Of a stretch of DNA of 64,000 nt, positions 1 to 7,322 are shown piece by piece. Origin of the DNA: an uncultured Clostridia bacterium (GTDB lineage: Bacteria; Bacillota; Clostridia; Christensenellales; Aristaeellaceae). Each line of letters opens with the position of its first letter. Position 1 is the stretch's first letter. Location: NCBI GenBank assembly GCA_946187775.1, contig CAMHSI010000003.1, positions 1 to 64,000 of the forward strand. Reading direction: 5' to 3'. The position numbers and the translations under genes were made by a program. The notes under the pieces were generated by a model. The model saw only the letters and a program-made list of their open reading frames with translations, was not told the DNA's origin and ran no database searches.

Positions 1-1
1 C

Positions 2-73
2 GGTGCCATAGCCAAGTGGTAAGGCGAAGGTCTGCAAAACCTTTATTCTCCAGTTCGAATCTGGATGGCACCT
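2..73 (+). tRNA. tRNA-Cys (GCA)
   Basis: The 7-bp acceptor stem pairs GGTGCCA (2-8) with TGGCACC (66-72). The anticodon loop reads CTGCAAA, giving anticodon GCA. The T arm carries GTTCGAATC. The discriminator base is T73, the known identity base for cysteine. The CCA end is not encoded. The upstream promoter lies outside the window. Confidence 0.96.
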
Positions 74-80
74 CTCCAGG

Positions 81-106
81 CCTGCAGCGCGGCTGCAGGT
101 TTTTTT
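81..106 (+). terminator. Rho-independent terminator of tRNA-Cys
   Basis: CCTGCAG (81-87) pairs with CTGCAGG (93-99) around a short GC-rich loop. Seven T residues follow (100-106), directly after the tRNA. Confidence 0.88.
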
Positions 107-148
107 CATGCGCAAATACCCAAATTTCCTTAATTTGTAAAAAAGTTC

Positions 149-177
149 TGTACAAACCAAAAACAACATGGTATACT
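149..177 (+). promoter_or_regulatory. Candidate sigma-A promoter for the zinc-ribbon gene
   Basis: TGTACA (149-154) and TATACT (172-177) are separated by 17 bp. They would give a leader of about 130 nt before the gene at 317. A second TATACA-like element lies at 284-289 with no good -35 box. The rest of 107-316 shows no RNA structure I recognise. Confidence 0.4.
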
Positions 178-316
178 TTATCCCAAACCCAACCCCTGGT
201 CGTTACGGCGGTTCATTTCCTCCATGGTTGTTACTCAACACCATTGTCTGGAACGGGGCACAGTTCATCACCAATGGCGCGGGTATACAACATTTTTTAT
301 TCAGGAGGAATTAACC

Positions 317-607
317 ATGTACGAAGACAAGACCCTGACCTGCCGTGAGTGCGGCAACGAATTCGTTTTCTCCGCGAGCGAACAGGAATTTTTCGCTCAG
401 AAGGGCTTCCAGAATGAGCCCAGCCGCTGCCCGGCCTGCCGTGCCGCGCGCCGCGCCCAGAACGGCAACGGCGGTGCTCCCCGGCAGATGTTCACCGTGA
501 TCTGCGACGGCTGCGGATGCGAGACCCAGGTTCCCTTCCAGCCCCGCGGAGACCGGCCCGTGTACTGCCGTGAGTGCTTCGAAGCACAGCGCCAGGCCCG
601 GTTCTGA
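317..607 (+). CDS. Small double zinc-ribbon protein
   Basis: The 96-residue protein has two cysteine clusters. The N-terminal part has CRECGNEF and, about 40 residues on, CPAC, the pattern of the probable zinc-ribbon family (zf-trcl). The C-terminal part has CDGCGCE followed by CREC, a second CxxC/CxxC knuckle. The ATG at 317 is chosen because AGGAGGAATTAACC sits directly before it; longer in-frame starts have no such site. Arginine codons are mainly CGC/CGT, as in the ribosomal protein genes here and unlike most neighbours, so strong expression is likely. Family members are of unknown function, with nucleic-acid binding a guess. The gene stands alone between tRNA-Cys and a two-way terminator. 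Confidence 0.85.
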   Translation: MYEDKTLTCRECGNEFVFSASEQEFFAQKGFQNEPSRCPACRAARRAQNGNGGAPRQMFTVICDGCGCETQVPFQPRGDRPVYCRECFEAQRQARF

Positions 608-616
608 TTGACCGAA

Positions 617-649
617 CAAAAACAGGCTGCCGAACGGCAGCCTGTTTTC
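617..649. terminator. Bidirectional terminator
   Basis: AACAGGCTGCCG (621-632) pairs with CGGCAGCCTGTT (635-646) over a 2-nt gap. T residues flank it on the plus strand and A residues precede it, so it can serve both the zinc-ribbon gene and the convergent phosphoglucomutase gene. Confidence 0.85.
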
Positions 650-673
650 TTGTGCACTTTCCCGGGAGCGGGA

Positions 674-2332
674 TTATTCGCAGAGCTTCCGGACTTCCTT
701 TTCCAGCTTGTCCAGTTCGCGCTCGGCTTCCTCCCGGGCGGCGCCGCGGGCAAAGAGGTAGGCCTTCAGCTTCGGCTCTGTTCCGGAGGGGCGGACGATG
801 AACTTTTCCTCCCCGGGGAGCTGGAACGACAGCACATCGCTCTTCGGAAGGCCGGTTTCATCATGGAGGTAGTCCACGCGGGCGGAAAGGGGCAGGGCCG
901 GGGACGCCAGGTCGGAAAGGGGACGGCGCAGGTTTTCCATGATGGAGGCCATGCGGCGGGCTCCGTTTTCCCCTTCATACTCAAAGGTGAGGAGGCGCTG
1001 GGCGAAGAAGCCGAACTCGGCCCGGAGCTCCTCCAGGCGGGAAAGCAGGGTTTTTCCTTCTTCCTTGAGATTGGCAGCCATCTCGCAGAGCAGCAGGGCG
1101 GCATTGACCGCGTCCTTGTCCCGGACATCGGTGCCGGACAGGTAGCCGTAGCTTTCCTCAAAGCCGAAGAGGAAGCGTTCGGGGGTTCCTTCCTTCTCCA
1201 GGAGGCCGATCTGCTCGCCGATGAACTTGAAGCCGGTGAGCACATTCCGCAGCTCCACCCCATATTTGCGGCAGAGGGCTGAGGCCATTTCCGTGGATAC
1301 GATGGTTTTTACGGCCACCCGGGGAAGGGGGCCGGAGGGAGCGGCGCTGCGGCAGAGGTAATCCAGCATCAGGATTCCCATGTCATTGCCGCTGATGAGA
1401 ACCACATCGGACCCGACGCGGACGCCGGCGCCCATGCGGTCGCAGTCCGGATCGGTGGCAAAGCAGAGATCCGCACCGGTTTCGACGGTCTTACGGATGG
1501 CCAGGTCCATGGCTTCCCGGATTTCAGGATTGGGATAGGGACAGGTGGGGAAGTTTCCGTCGGGCAGCTCCTGCTCAGCCACCACATCCACCCGGATATT
1601 GCCCATACGCTTCATGATTTCGCGGACGGGGACATTGCCAGTGCCGTTGAGGGGAGAATAGACCAGGTGCAGCGGCTGGGAAGAGGGATGCACCCGCAGC
1701 TTCCAGACGGCCTGGTAATACGCCTCAATGGTGTCTTCCCCGATGAGGGTGATCATGCCTTCCCGGAGGTATTGCCGGTAATCCGGCAGGGAATCCGCCA
1801 GGTCCGGCTCACCGTCGATGAAGCGCTGGATCCGGTCCGCAGCCTCCAGGGTGATCTGGCATCCGTCGGGCCCGTAGACCTTATAGCCGTTGAACTTGGC
1901 GGGGTTATGGGAGGCGGTGACCATGACGCCGGCGGAGGTGTGCAGATGGCGCACGGCGAAGGAAAGCATGGGGGTGGGCTGGAGCCGGGGATAAAGATAA
2001 ACCCGGACGCCCATGGAGGCCAGGGCCGCGGCGGTCAGCTCCGCGAAATCCCGGCTGTGGATCCGGCTGTCGCAGCTGACGGCGCAGGAGGGATCCGGGA
2101 AGGCTTCCTTCAGGTAGCGGCCGAGGCCGCGGGTGGCTTTCAGGACGGTGAAGAAATTCATGCGGTTGGTTCCGGCACCGAGGACGCCGCGAAGGCCGCC
2201 TGTGCCGAAGGCCAGATCCCGGTAAAAGCTGTCGTTGCGGGCTTCCGCATCCATGCCGCGCAGATCCTCCAGCAGCTCGGGAACCATAGCGGGGCAGGAC
2301 AGCCAGGCTTCATACTTTTCATTGATGTTCAC
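674..2332 (-). CDS. pgcA: Phospho-sugar mutase (alpha-phosphoglucomutase)
   Basis: The 552-residue protein interconverts glucose 1-phosphate and glucose 6-phosphate in the cytosol. TASHNPAKFNGYK holds the phosphoserine (about Ser141). DPDCDR is the magnesium loop, GFEESYGYL the sugar-binding loop, and RPSGTEPK the C-terminal phosphate-binding loop, in the family order. The length is slightly below the roughly 570-580 usual for Firmicutes PgcA. The GTG at 2332 is chosen because GAGGAG lies 8 nt upstream and homologous sequence begins there; longer in-frame extension looks non-coding. The best name is phosphoglucomutase, although phosphomannomutase activity is possible in this superfamily. Together with pgi, pfkA and fba it covers hexose-phosphate metabolism in this window. 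Confidence 0.93.
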   Translation of the reverse strand: MNINEKYEAWLSCPAMVPELLEDLRGMDAEARNDSFYRDLAFGTGGLRGVLGAGTNRMNFFTVLKATRGLGRYLKEAFPDPSCAVSCDSRIHSRDFAELTAAALASMGVRVYLYPRLQPTPMLSFAVRHLHTSAGVMVTASHNPAKFNGYKVYGPDGCQITLEAADRIQRFIDGEPDLADSLPDYRQYLREGMITLIGEDTIEAYYQAVWKLRVHPSSQPLHLVYSPLNGTGNVPVREIMKRMGNIRVDVVAEQELPDGNFPTCPYPNPEIREAMDLAIRKTVETGADLCFATDPDCDRMGAGVRVGSDVVLISGNDMGILMLDYLCRSAAPSGPLPRVAVKTIVSTEMASALCRKYGVELRNVLTGFKFIGEQIGLLEKEGTPERFLFGFEESYGYLSGTDVRDKDAVNAALLLCEMAANLKEEGKTLLSRLEELRAEFGFFAQRLLTFEYEGENGARRMASIMENLRRPLSDLASPALPLSARVDYLHDETGLPKSDVLSFQLPGEEKFIVRPSGTEPKLKAYLFARGAAREEAERELDKLEKEVRKLCE

Positions 2333-2353
2333 GAAAACCACTCCTCTCTGATT

Positions 2354-2382
2354 AAAAAACGGCGTACCGCAAGCGGTACGCC
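2354..2382 (-). terminator. Terminator of the 175-residue unknown gene
   Basis: GGCGTACCGC (2361-2370) pairs with GCGGTACGCC (2373-2382). On the minus strand it is followed by a T run (A residues at 2354-2359). Confidence 0.85.
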
Positions 2383-2396
2383 GCATGGAAGCAGGA

Positions 2397-2924
2397 TCAG
2401 ACCACGCTCTGCCGGCCGGAGCCGTAGAGCTGGTTTTTCCGGAAGGGACGGATGACATTGTTGTCCCAGGTGAACCCGTCCAGGGTCATGCGGATCCCGT
2501 TCTCCGCCAGGAGATTGGCCACATCCTCGAAAAGGACGTAGAGATGGCGGGCGAAGAAACCCATTTCGGAGCCGGCAGGCTCGCAGATGAGCTCGTTCAT
2601 TCCCCAGATCCGGATGGGATCATAGCCATCAAAGGCAAAGGAGGAAGCATAGGGAGAAACGTTGGACGCCCGGAGATCCACCGGGGAGGAGCCCAGCCAG
2701 CTTCCGGCGTTGCGCAGGAGGCTGAAGAAGCACTGCATGACCCGGCCCGGAAGGCTGAAGCAAAGCTCATCAATAAAAATGCCGTCGGCATCATAGGTGC
2801 TGAAGGAAAGGATGCGGTTTTCATACAGAATGACGCAGAACCCTCCGTCTGCCGCGCGGTGATCATGAGCGAGGGGACGGAACTGATACTGGAATACAGG
2901 CTTACAGCTGTATCCTGCAATCAT
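2397..2924 (-). CDS. Unrecognised cytosolic protein, about 175 residues
   Basis: I do not recognise this protein. It has no signal peptide, no transmembrane segment and no obvious nucleotide-binding motif. It is rich in aromatic residues and contains ILSFSTYDADGIFIDELCF and a WDNNVIRPF segment near the C terminus. The ATG at 2924 is chosen because AAGGTGG lies 8 nt upstream; GTG at 2942 or ATG at 2930 would add six or two residues. The gene has its own promoter (2963-2991) and its own terminator (2354-2382), so it is a single-gene unit. That argues for a real, separately controlled gene. Confidence 0.7.
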   Translation of the reverse strand: MIAGYSCKPVFQYQFRPLAHDHRAADGGFCVILYENRILSFSTYDADGIFIDELCFSLPGRVMQCFFSLLRNAGSWLGSSPVDLRASNVSPYASSFAFDGYDPIRIWGMNELICEPAGSEMGFFARHLYVLFEDVANLLAENGIRMTLDGFTWDNNVIRPFRKNQLYGSGRQSVV

Positions 2925-2962
2925 AAACATCCCCACCTTCACGATTTCTTCATTTCTCGTCT

Positions 2963-2991
2963 ATGTTAACTAAATATACGCAGAAGGTCAA
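2963..2991 (-). promoter_or_regulatory. Promoter of the 175-residue unknown gene
   Basis: On the minus strand TTGACC and TAACAT are separated by exactly 17 bp, about 35 bp upstream of the start. Confidence 0.65.
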
Positions 2992-3043
2992 CAGAAGAAC
3001 CCTACATGTTGTGGTCAATTGTTTGAATTTTTTGTAACAAATT

Positions 3044-3066
3044 AAAAAAACCGGGCCTGGGCCCGG
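3044..3066 (-). terminator. Terminator of the lrp-aminotransferase-capA-ppd unit
   Basis: CCGGGC (3051-3056) pairs with GCCCGG (3061-3066) on the plus-strand numbering. On the minus strand it is followed by seven T residues (A run 3044-3050). Confidence 0.8.
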
Positions 3067-3097
3067 GGACGGAGCAATGGGGAAGAAAGAAAAACCG

Positions 3098-4231
3098 TTA
3101 TACTTTCTTAAGAAAATCCATAAAGGCATCCCGATTCTGCACCGGGGTGGTGGCGGGACGGCCGAGATCCGCCCGGGCGCCGCAGGCGCAACGGACTTCC
3201 AGCAGGATGGGCCCGGAGAGGGAAGCGATTTCCCGGAGGGCGGCATCCAGGGACGCGGCACTGTCCGCCCGGAAGACCCGGGCGTATCCGGCGGCGCGGG
3301 CCAGGGCCCCGATATCCAGGGCGCCGGAGCAGACGGGCATGCCGCCTACGGTTTCATGGGCGCCGTTGTTGATGACCACATGCACAAGATTTGCCGGCTT
3401 CCGGCGGCCGATGAGGGGAAGGGCGCCAAGATGCATCAGGAGGGCGCCGTCTCCGTCCAGGCACCAGACCCGGCGGTCCGGCTTCTCCTCGGCGATGCGC
3501 AGGGCGATCATGGAGGCGTGGCCCATGGAGCCGACGGTCAGGAAATCCCGGCGGTGATCCTCGCCGAAGGCCTCCCGGAGCTCATAAACCTCCCGGGAGA
3601 GCTTCCCGGTTGTGGAAACAAACACATCAGAGGGCGCGGCACTGCGGAGGATTCCTTCCGCGGCCTTTTCCCGGGTGAGGGACGCATTGTTTCCGTAAGC
3701 CGGACGGGCGGAGGAGGTGAGGGCTCCCTTGCGGACCACCAGGGCGGCGATCCTGCCGGCGGCCAGCTCCCGGCACAGGGAATCAAAGAGGGCACGGAAG
3801 GCGTCCTCCCCCGTATCCGGGGAAAGAACGGCATAAGGAATGCCGAGCAGGTCCAGCTGGGGCAGGGTGACGGCCCCCTGGGTTACATGCTGGGGCTCAT
3901 CCTTCGTGCCGGGCTCCCCGCGCCAGCCCACCACCAGCAGGCAGGGAAGGGCATAGACCTTCCCATCCATCAGGGAGGCGAGGGGGTTCACGGCGTTGCC
4001 GAGGCCGCTGTTCTGCATATAGCAGAGGGCGGGACGGCCGGAGGCAAGGTAATGACCGGCGCACAGGCCGATGGCGCCGCCTTCGTTATGGGCAACGATG
4101 TGACTGGGGGAATCCGTTCCGTAACGGCTGTACAGCTCATCGCACAGGCCTTTCAGGAAGGAATCGGGAACCCCGGTAAAAAAGTCGATGCCCGCCTGCA
4201 GGCAGGCATCGAGAAGAACGGAAGCGAGCAT
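3098..4231 (-). CDS. Phosphonopyruvate decarboxylase-like TPP enzyme
   Basis: The 377-residue protein matches the Ppd/AepY family: thiamine diphosphate enzymes that decarboxylate 3-phosphonopyruvate to phosphonoacetaldehyde. The N-terminal pyrimidine-binding domain carries FTGVPDSF, the HNEGGAIGLCAGHYLA segment with the cofactor-activating Glu, and NSGLGN. The C-terminal domain has GDGALLMHLG followed by VINN, the magnesium-diphosphate motif (about residues 255-290). AAGGAG lies 8 nt before the ATG. It is the last gene of a unit with capA, an aminotransferase and an Lrp regulator. No PEP mutase, the usual partner, lies in the window. Sulfopyruvate decarboxylase is a related alternative, so the substrate is uncertain. 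Confidence 0.82.
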   Translation of the reverse strand: MLASVLLDACLQAGIDFFTGVPDSFLKGLCDELYSRYGTDSPSHIVAHNEGGAIGLCAGHYLASGRPALCYMQNSGLGNAVNPLASLMDGKVYALPCLLVVGWRGEPGTKDEPQHVTQGAVTLPQLDLLGIPYAVLSPDTGEDAFRALFDSLCRELAAGRIAALVVRKGALTSSARPAYGNNASLTREKAAEGILRSAAPSDVFVSTTGKLSREVYELREAFGEDHRRDFLTVGSMGHASMIALRIAEEKPDRRVWCLDGDGALLMHLGALPLIGRRKPANLVHVVINNGAHETVGGMPVCSGALDIGALARAAGYARVFRADSAASLDAALREIASLSGPILLEVRCACGARADLGRPATTPVQNRDAFMDFLKKV

Positions 4232-4269
4232 GGGAACAGCTCCTTTACAGAAAATGGGCGAAAAGGGAA

Positions 4270-5484
4270 TTACTGGAATTCCAGGGGATAATCCGTGACA
4301 CCCCAGGAGAGGCGGCTGTCATTCTCCGTGTTGCCCTTCAGGGTCAGGAGGACGGAATCCCGGTCATACCCATCCGGGAAAATCCAGGGAACGAGATCGT
4401 TCCTCTCCTTGACGGAGGAAATCCGGATGGGGATTACGCGGAAATCCCGGAAGGAGACCTCGCCGTTTTTCACCCGGTAGCGGATCTGGAAAATAATGGA
4501 GGACATATCCCGGGGCTTGCTGTTTCCGGCAAAGCAGAAATTGCCGAGGGAATAGAGGATATATTTGTTGTTGTAGCACTCAATGGGCTGGATCCGGTGG
4601 GAATGGGTGCCCACCACCAGGTCTGCCCCGGCGTCCACCGCCATGCGGCCCAGGCGGATCTGGTTGTCCGTGGGGATATAGCCCTGCTGGGGATTGGAGT
4701 TGGTGGGTTCCTTTCCCCAGTGGAAGGAGACGATGACCAGGGGGTACAGGGCCTTGGCCTGGGCGATTTCGTCGCAGACGGCCTCCTCGAAGGTGTCATG
4801 GTCCAGGAAGGAAGCGGAATACTCCTCCGGGTGCTTCCTGAAGGAGGTGCCGTAGCGGTCGATACAGTTATAGGAAAGCATGGCAACCTGGATCTGGTCC
4901 TTATAGTTGAAGACCGCCAGGTCCAGGGGGGTGGAATACAGGACGCCGGCGGAATCCAGGGCGGCCTTCGTATCGGCGAGGCCTTCCTCCCCATGGTCCC
5001 GGACGTGGTTGTTATCGAGGGAAACAGCCTCCACCCCGTTGTCCGGAAGGACGGAGACGGCGGAGGGCGTGATGCTGAAGAGGAACTCATTATTCCGCTT
5101 GGAGGAGGGAACAGACTTCGTATCCGTGAGGGTGCCCTCAAAATTCAGGAGGGTCAGGTCATCGTCCATGAAGAGGGAGCGGACGTTTTCCATGACGAAA
5201 TTGATGTCCCCGCCGTGCCTTTCCAGCTCGGGAGTAAAGAGATCCTTATGGTGGTAGGTATCCCCGCCTATGGTGAAGTCCCCGGTGCAGGTAACGGTCA
5301 TGATATAGGCGCCGTCACTGTCCTTCTTCTCCCGGGCTTTTTCCTCCTCGGCGATCTCGATGAGCTCGGTGATATCGAGCTCGGGCTCCTCCATCATCAT
5401 CCCGGTGACTTCCGCTTCCTCAGCGAAGGCGCAGGAGACGCACAGGAGCAGGAGGGTGGCAAACAGGGCGAATTTTCTGAACAT
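4270..5484 (-). CDS. CapA-family exported protein
   Basis: The 404-residue protein starts with a signal peptide (charged start, LLLLC core, cleavage probably after AFA). A short acidic, glutamate-rich spacer precedes a calcineurin-like CapA/PgsA domain: TCTGDFTIGGD, LNFEGTLTD, SLDNNHVRDHG, VSFHWGKEP and GTHSHRIQPIE are the metal-ligand blocks in family order. CapA proteins take part in poly-gamma-glutamate or capsule assembly, but many Clostridia have stand-alone homologues whose substrate is unknown. No pgsB or pgsC lies nearby. GGAGG precedes the ATG. It lies 23 bp downstream of the aminotransferase gene and is probably co-transcribed with it. Confidence 0.87.
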   Translation of the reverse strand: MFRKFALFATLLLLCVSCAFAEEAEVTGMMMEEPELDITELIEIAEEEKAREKKDSDGAYIMTVTCTGDFTIGGDTYHHKDLFTPELERHGGDINFVMENVRSLFMDDDLTLLNFEGTLTDTKSVPSSKRNNEFLFSITPSAVSVLPDNGVEAVSLDNNHVRDHGEEGLADTKAALDSAGVLYSTPLDLAVFNYKDQIQVAMLSYNCIDRYGTSFRKHPEEYSASFLDHDTFEEAVCDEIAQAKALYPLVIVSFHWGKEPTNSNPQQGYIPTDNQIRLGRMAVDAGADLVVGTHSHRIQPIECYNNKYILYSLGNFCFAGNSKPRDMSSIIFQIRYRVKNGEVSFRDFRVIPIRISSVKERNDLVPWIFPDGYDRDSVLLTLKGNTENDSRLSWGVTDYPLEFQ

Positions 5485-5507
5485 ATCGGTCCTCCGGTTG
5501 TATGACT

Positions 5508-6689
5508 TCAGGAATTTTCGGAAACAAACTCCGCGATCCGGTCCAGCGCGGTATTCAGCTTATCCAGGGCTGTGGCGTAGCAGCAGCGGATATTGCCCTC
5601 GCCGCCGGGGCCGAAGGCGGTGCCGGGAACCGCGGCGACATTTTTGGACTTCAGGAGGCCGGCGCAGAACTCCTCGCTGGTCATGCCGGTTTTGCGGATG
5701 GAGGGGAAGACGTAGAAGGCGCCCCGGGGCTCGAAGCAATGGAGCCCCATGGAACGGAAGGCGTCCACCATCAGCCGGCGGCGGCGGTCATAGCTGTCCC
5801 GCATGCGCAGGACGTCCTCATAGCCGTTTTCCCGGCCGGTTTTCAGCGCGGCGGCGGCAGCAACCTGACCCTGCCGGGGAGCGCACATGATGGCGTACTG
5901 ATGGATCTTGTTCATGACGGAAATGATTTCCGCCGGGCCGCAGGCATAGCCCACGCGCCAGCCGGTCATGGCGAAGGCCTTGCTGAAGCCGTTGATGGTG
6001 AGGGTGCGCTCGTACATTCCTTCCACCGCGGCGAAGGCGGTATGGGTATGATCGCCGTAGATCAGCTCGGAATAGATTTCATCGGAAATCACCAGGAGGT
6101 CATGCCTGCGGATGATGGGGGCGATGGCCTCCAGGTCCTTACGGGTCATGACGCCGCCGGTGGGATTGTTGGGATAGGGAAGAATCAGCGCCCGGGTGCG
6201 GGGAGTAATGGCCGCCTCGAGCTTTTCGGGGGTGAGGCGGAACTCATCCTTCTCCAGGGTTTCCACCCCGACGGGGGTGCCTCCGGCGAAAACGACACCG
6301 GGGGAATAGGAAACATAGCTGGGCTCCGGAACGAGCACCTCGTCTCCGGGGGAACAGAGGGCGCGGAGCGCCAGGTCGATGGCCTCGGAGGCGCCGATGG
6401 TCACCAGGATCTGGGTTTCGGGATCATAGGAAACATTGTACCGCCCGGACAGATACAGGGAGATTTCCCGGCGCAGCTCCAACAGGCCGCGGTTGGCGGT
6501 ATACTGGGTTTCCCCGTCCACAAGGGAATTGATGGCAGCATTCCGGATATGGTAGGGCGTGCGGAAATCCGGCTCGCCCACGCCGAGGGAAATGGTATCC
6601 TTCATGGCGGCAGCAAGATCGAAGAAGCGGCGGATCCCGCTGGGGGGAACGGCCACAATCCGGGGATTCAGGTATTTATCGTAATTCAC
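5508..6689 (-). CDS. PLP-dependent aminotransferase, class I/II
   Basis: The 393-residue protein is a fold-type I aminotransferase. NGFSKAFAMTGWRVGY contains the Schiff-base lysine (Lys237), PNNPTGG and SDEIYSELIY bind the cofactor ring, and an arginine near the C terminus (GNIRCCYA) would bind the substrate carboxylate. This fits the aspartate/aromatic subgroup often paired with an Lrp-type regulator in Firmicutes; the exact amino acid cannot be read from the sequence. The start is GTG at 6689. It overlaps the lrp stop codon by 4 nt (GTGA), so translation is coupled. Confidence 0.92.
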   Translation of the reverse strand: MNYDKYLNPRIVAVPPSGIRRFFDLAAAMKDTISLGVGEPDFRTPYHIRNAAINSLVDGETQYTANRGLLELRREISLYLSGRYNVSYDPETQILVTIGASEAIDLALRALCSPGDEVLVPEPSYVSYSPGVVFAGGTPVGVETLEKDEFRLTPEKLEAAITPRTRALILPYPNNPTGGVMTRKDLEAIAPIIRRHDLLVISDEIYSELIYGDHTHTAFAAVEGMYERTLTINGFSKAFAMTGWRVGYACGPAEIISVMNKIHQYAIMCAPRQGQVAAAAALKTGRENGYEDVLRMRDSYDRRRRLMVDAFRSMGLHCFEPRGAFYVFPSIRKTGMTSEEFCAGLLKSKNVAAVPGTAFGPGGEGNIRCCYATALDKLNTALDRIAEFVSENS

Positions 6690-7177
6690 GGGGAGATCAC
6701 CAGCCTGCGGTCGGTCTTTTCATCGTCGAAAATGACGCCCTCTTCCTTATAGCGCTTCAGGACGAAGCTGGTGGCGGTGCCGGTGACGGCCTCGAGGGGG
6801 GAAAGCTTCCCGCTGACGAAGGCGGCCAGCTCCTTCAGGGTGCGCGCTTCCACAAGGACCAGCAGGTCGTAGGAGCCGGACATGAGGAAGACGCTTTTTA
6901 CCTCGTCAAAGCAGTAAATCCGGCGGGCGATGGCATCAAATCCCATATCCCGCTGGGGCGTTACCCGAACCTCAATCATGGCTTCCACCCGCTCCCGGTC
7001 CGTCAGATCCCAGTTGATCATCGGGGCATAGCGCAGGATGACGCGGCGCTCCTCCAGCCCCTGGATTACGGAGGCCACCTCCTCCAGGGAGGCCCCGGTC
7101 ATCACGGCAAGCTTTTCAAGGGGAAGACGGCAGTCCTCCTTCAGCAAATCCAGCAGATCCATTTCCAGCCTGGTCAT
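6686..7177 (-). CDS. Lrp/AsnC-family transcriptional regulator
   Basis: The 163-residue protein has an N-terminal helix-turn-helix (about residues 1-50: MDLLDLLKEDCRLPLEKLA, then SLEEVASVI) and a C-terminal RAM ligand-sensing domain (MSGSYDLLVLVEA). Such proteins bind amino acids and control amino acid metabolism. It is first in a unit with the aminotransferase it probably regulates. The ATG at 7177 follows AAGAAGGGCTGATC; the longer open frame upstream lacks family similarity. A promoter at 7212-7240 matches this start. Confidence 0.92.
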   Translation of the reverse strand: MTRLEMDLLDLLKEDCRLPLEKLAVMTGASLEEVASVIQGLEERRVILRYAPMINWDLTDRERVEAMIEVRVTPQRDMGFDAIARRIYCFDEVKSVFLMSGSYDLLVLVEARTLKELAAFVSGKLSPLEAVTGTATSFVLKRYKEEGVIFDDEKTDRRLVISP

Positions 7178-7211
7178 GATCAGCCCTTCTTTCACAAAGA
7201 ATAACGGAAAA

Positions 7212-7240
7212 ATTGTACAACAGAACAGGAAGGAAGGCAA
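7212..7240 (-). promoter_or_regulatory. Promoter of the lrp-aminotransferase-capA-ppd unit
   Basis: TTGCCT and TACAAT lie 17 bp apart on the minus strand, ending about 35 bp before the lrp start. Confidence 0.72.
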
Positions 7241-7266
7241 GTTTTTCGGCGGTACGGGAGGGACGG

Positions 7267-7300
7267 AAAAAACCGGCCGCGCCGGAAAACGGCGGGCCGG
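7267..7300 (-). terminator. Hairpin with T run downstream of the lrp promoter, minus strand
   Basis: CCGGCC (7273-7278) pairs with GGCCGG (7295-7300), and CGCCG (7280-7284) with CGGCG (7290-7294), with one bulged base. An A run at 7267-7272 reads as T6 on the minus strand. It ends the polyphosphate phosphotransferase transcript before the lrp promoter. Confidence 0.8.
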
Positions 7301-7322
7301 AAGGAGGTGAAGCAGGGGGCGC

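Noticed and set aside
301-319. AGGAGGAATTAACCATG is the same leader used in common arabinose expression vectors
   Set aside because: The flanks (tRNA-Cys with terminator and a bidirectional terminator to pgcA) read as native chromosome. It is a strong ribosome site reached by chance.
7301-7320. AAGGAGGTGA on the plus strand as a ribosome site
   Set aside because: No coding frame with a start follows; it lies between a terminator hairpin and the end of the minus-strand pap gene.
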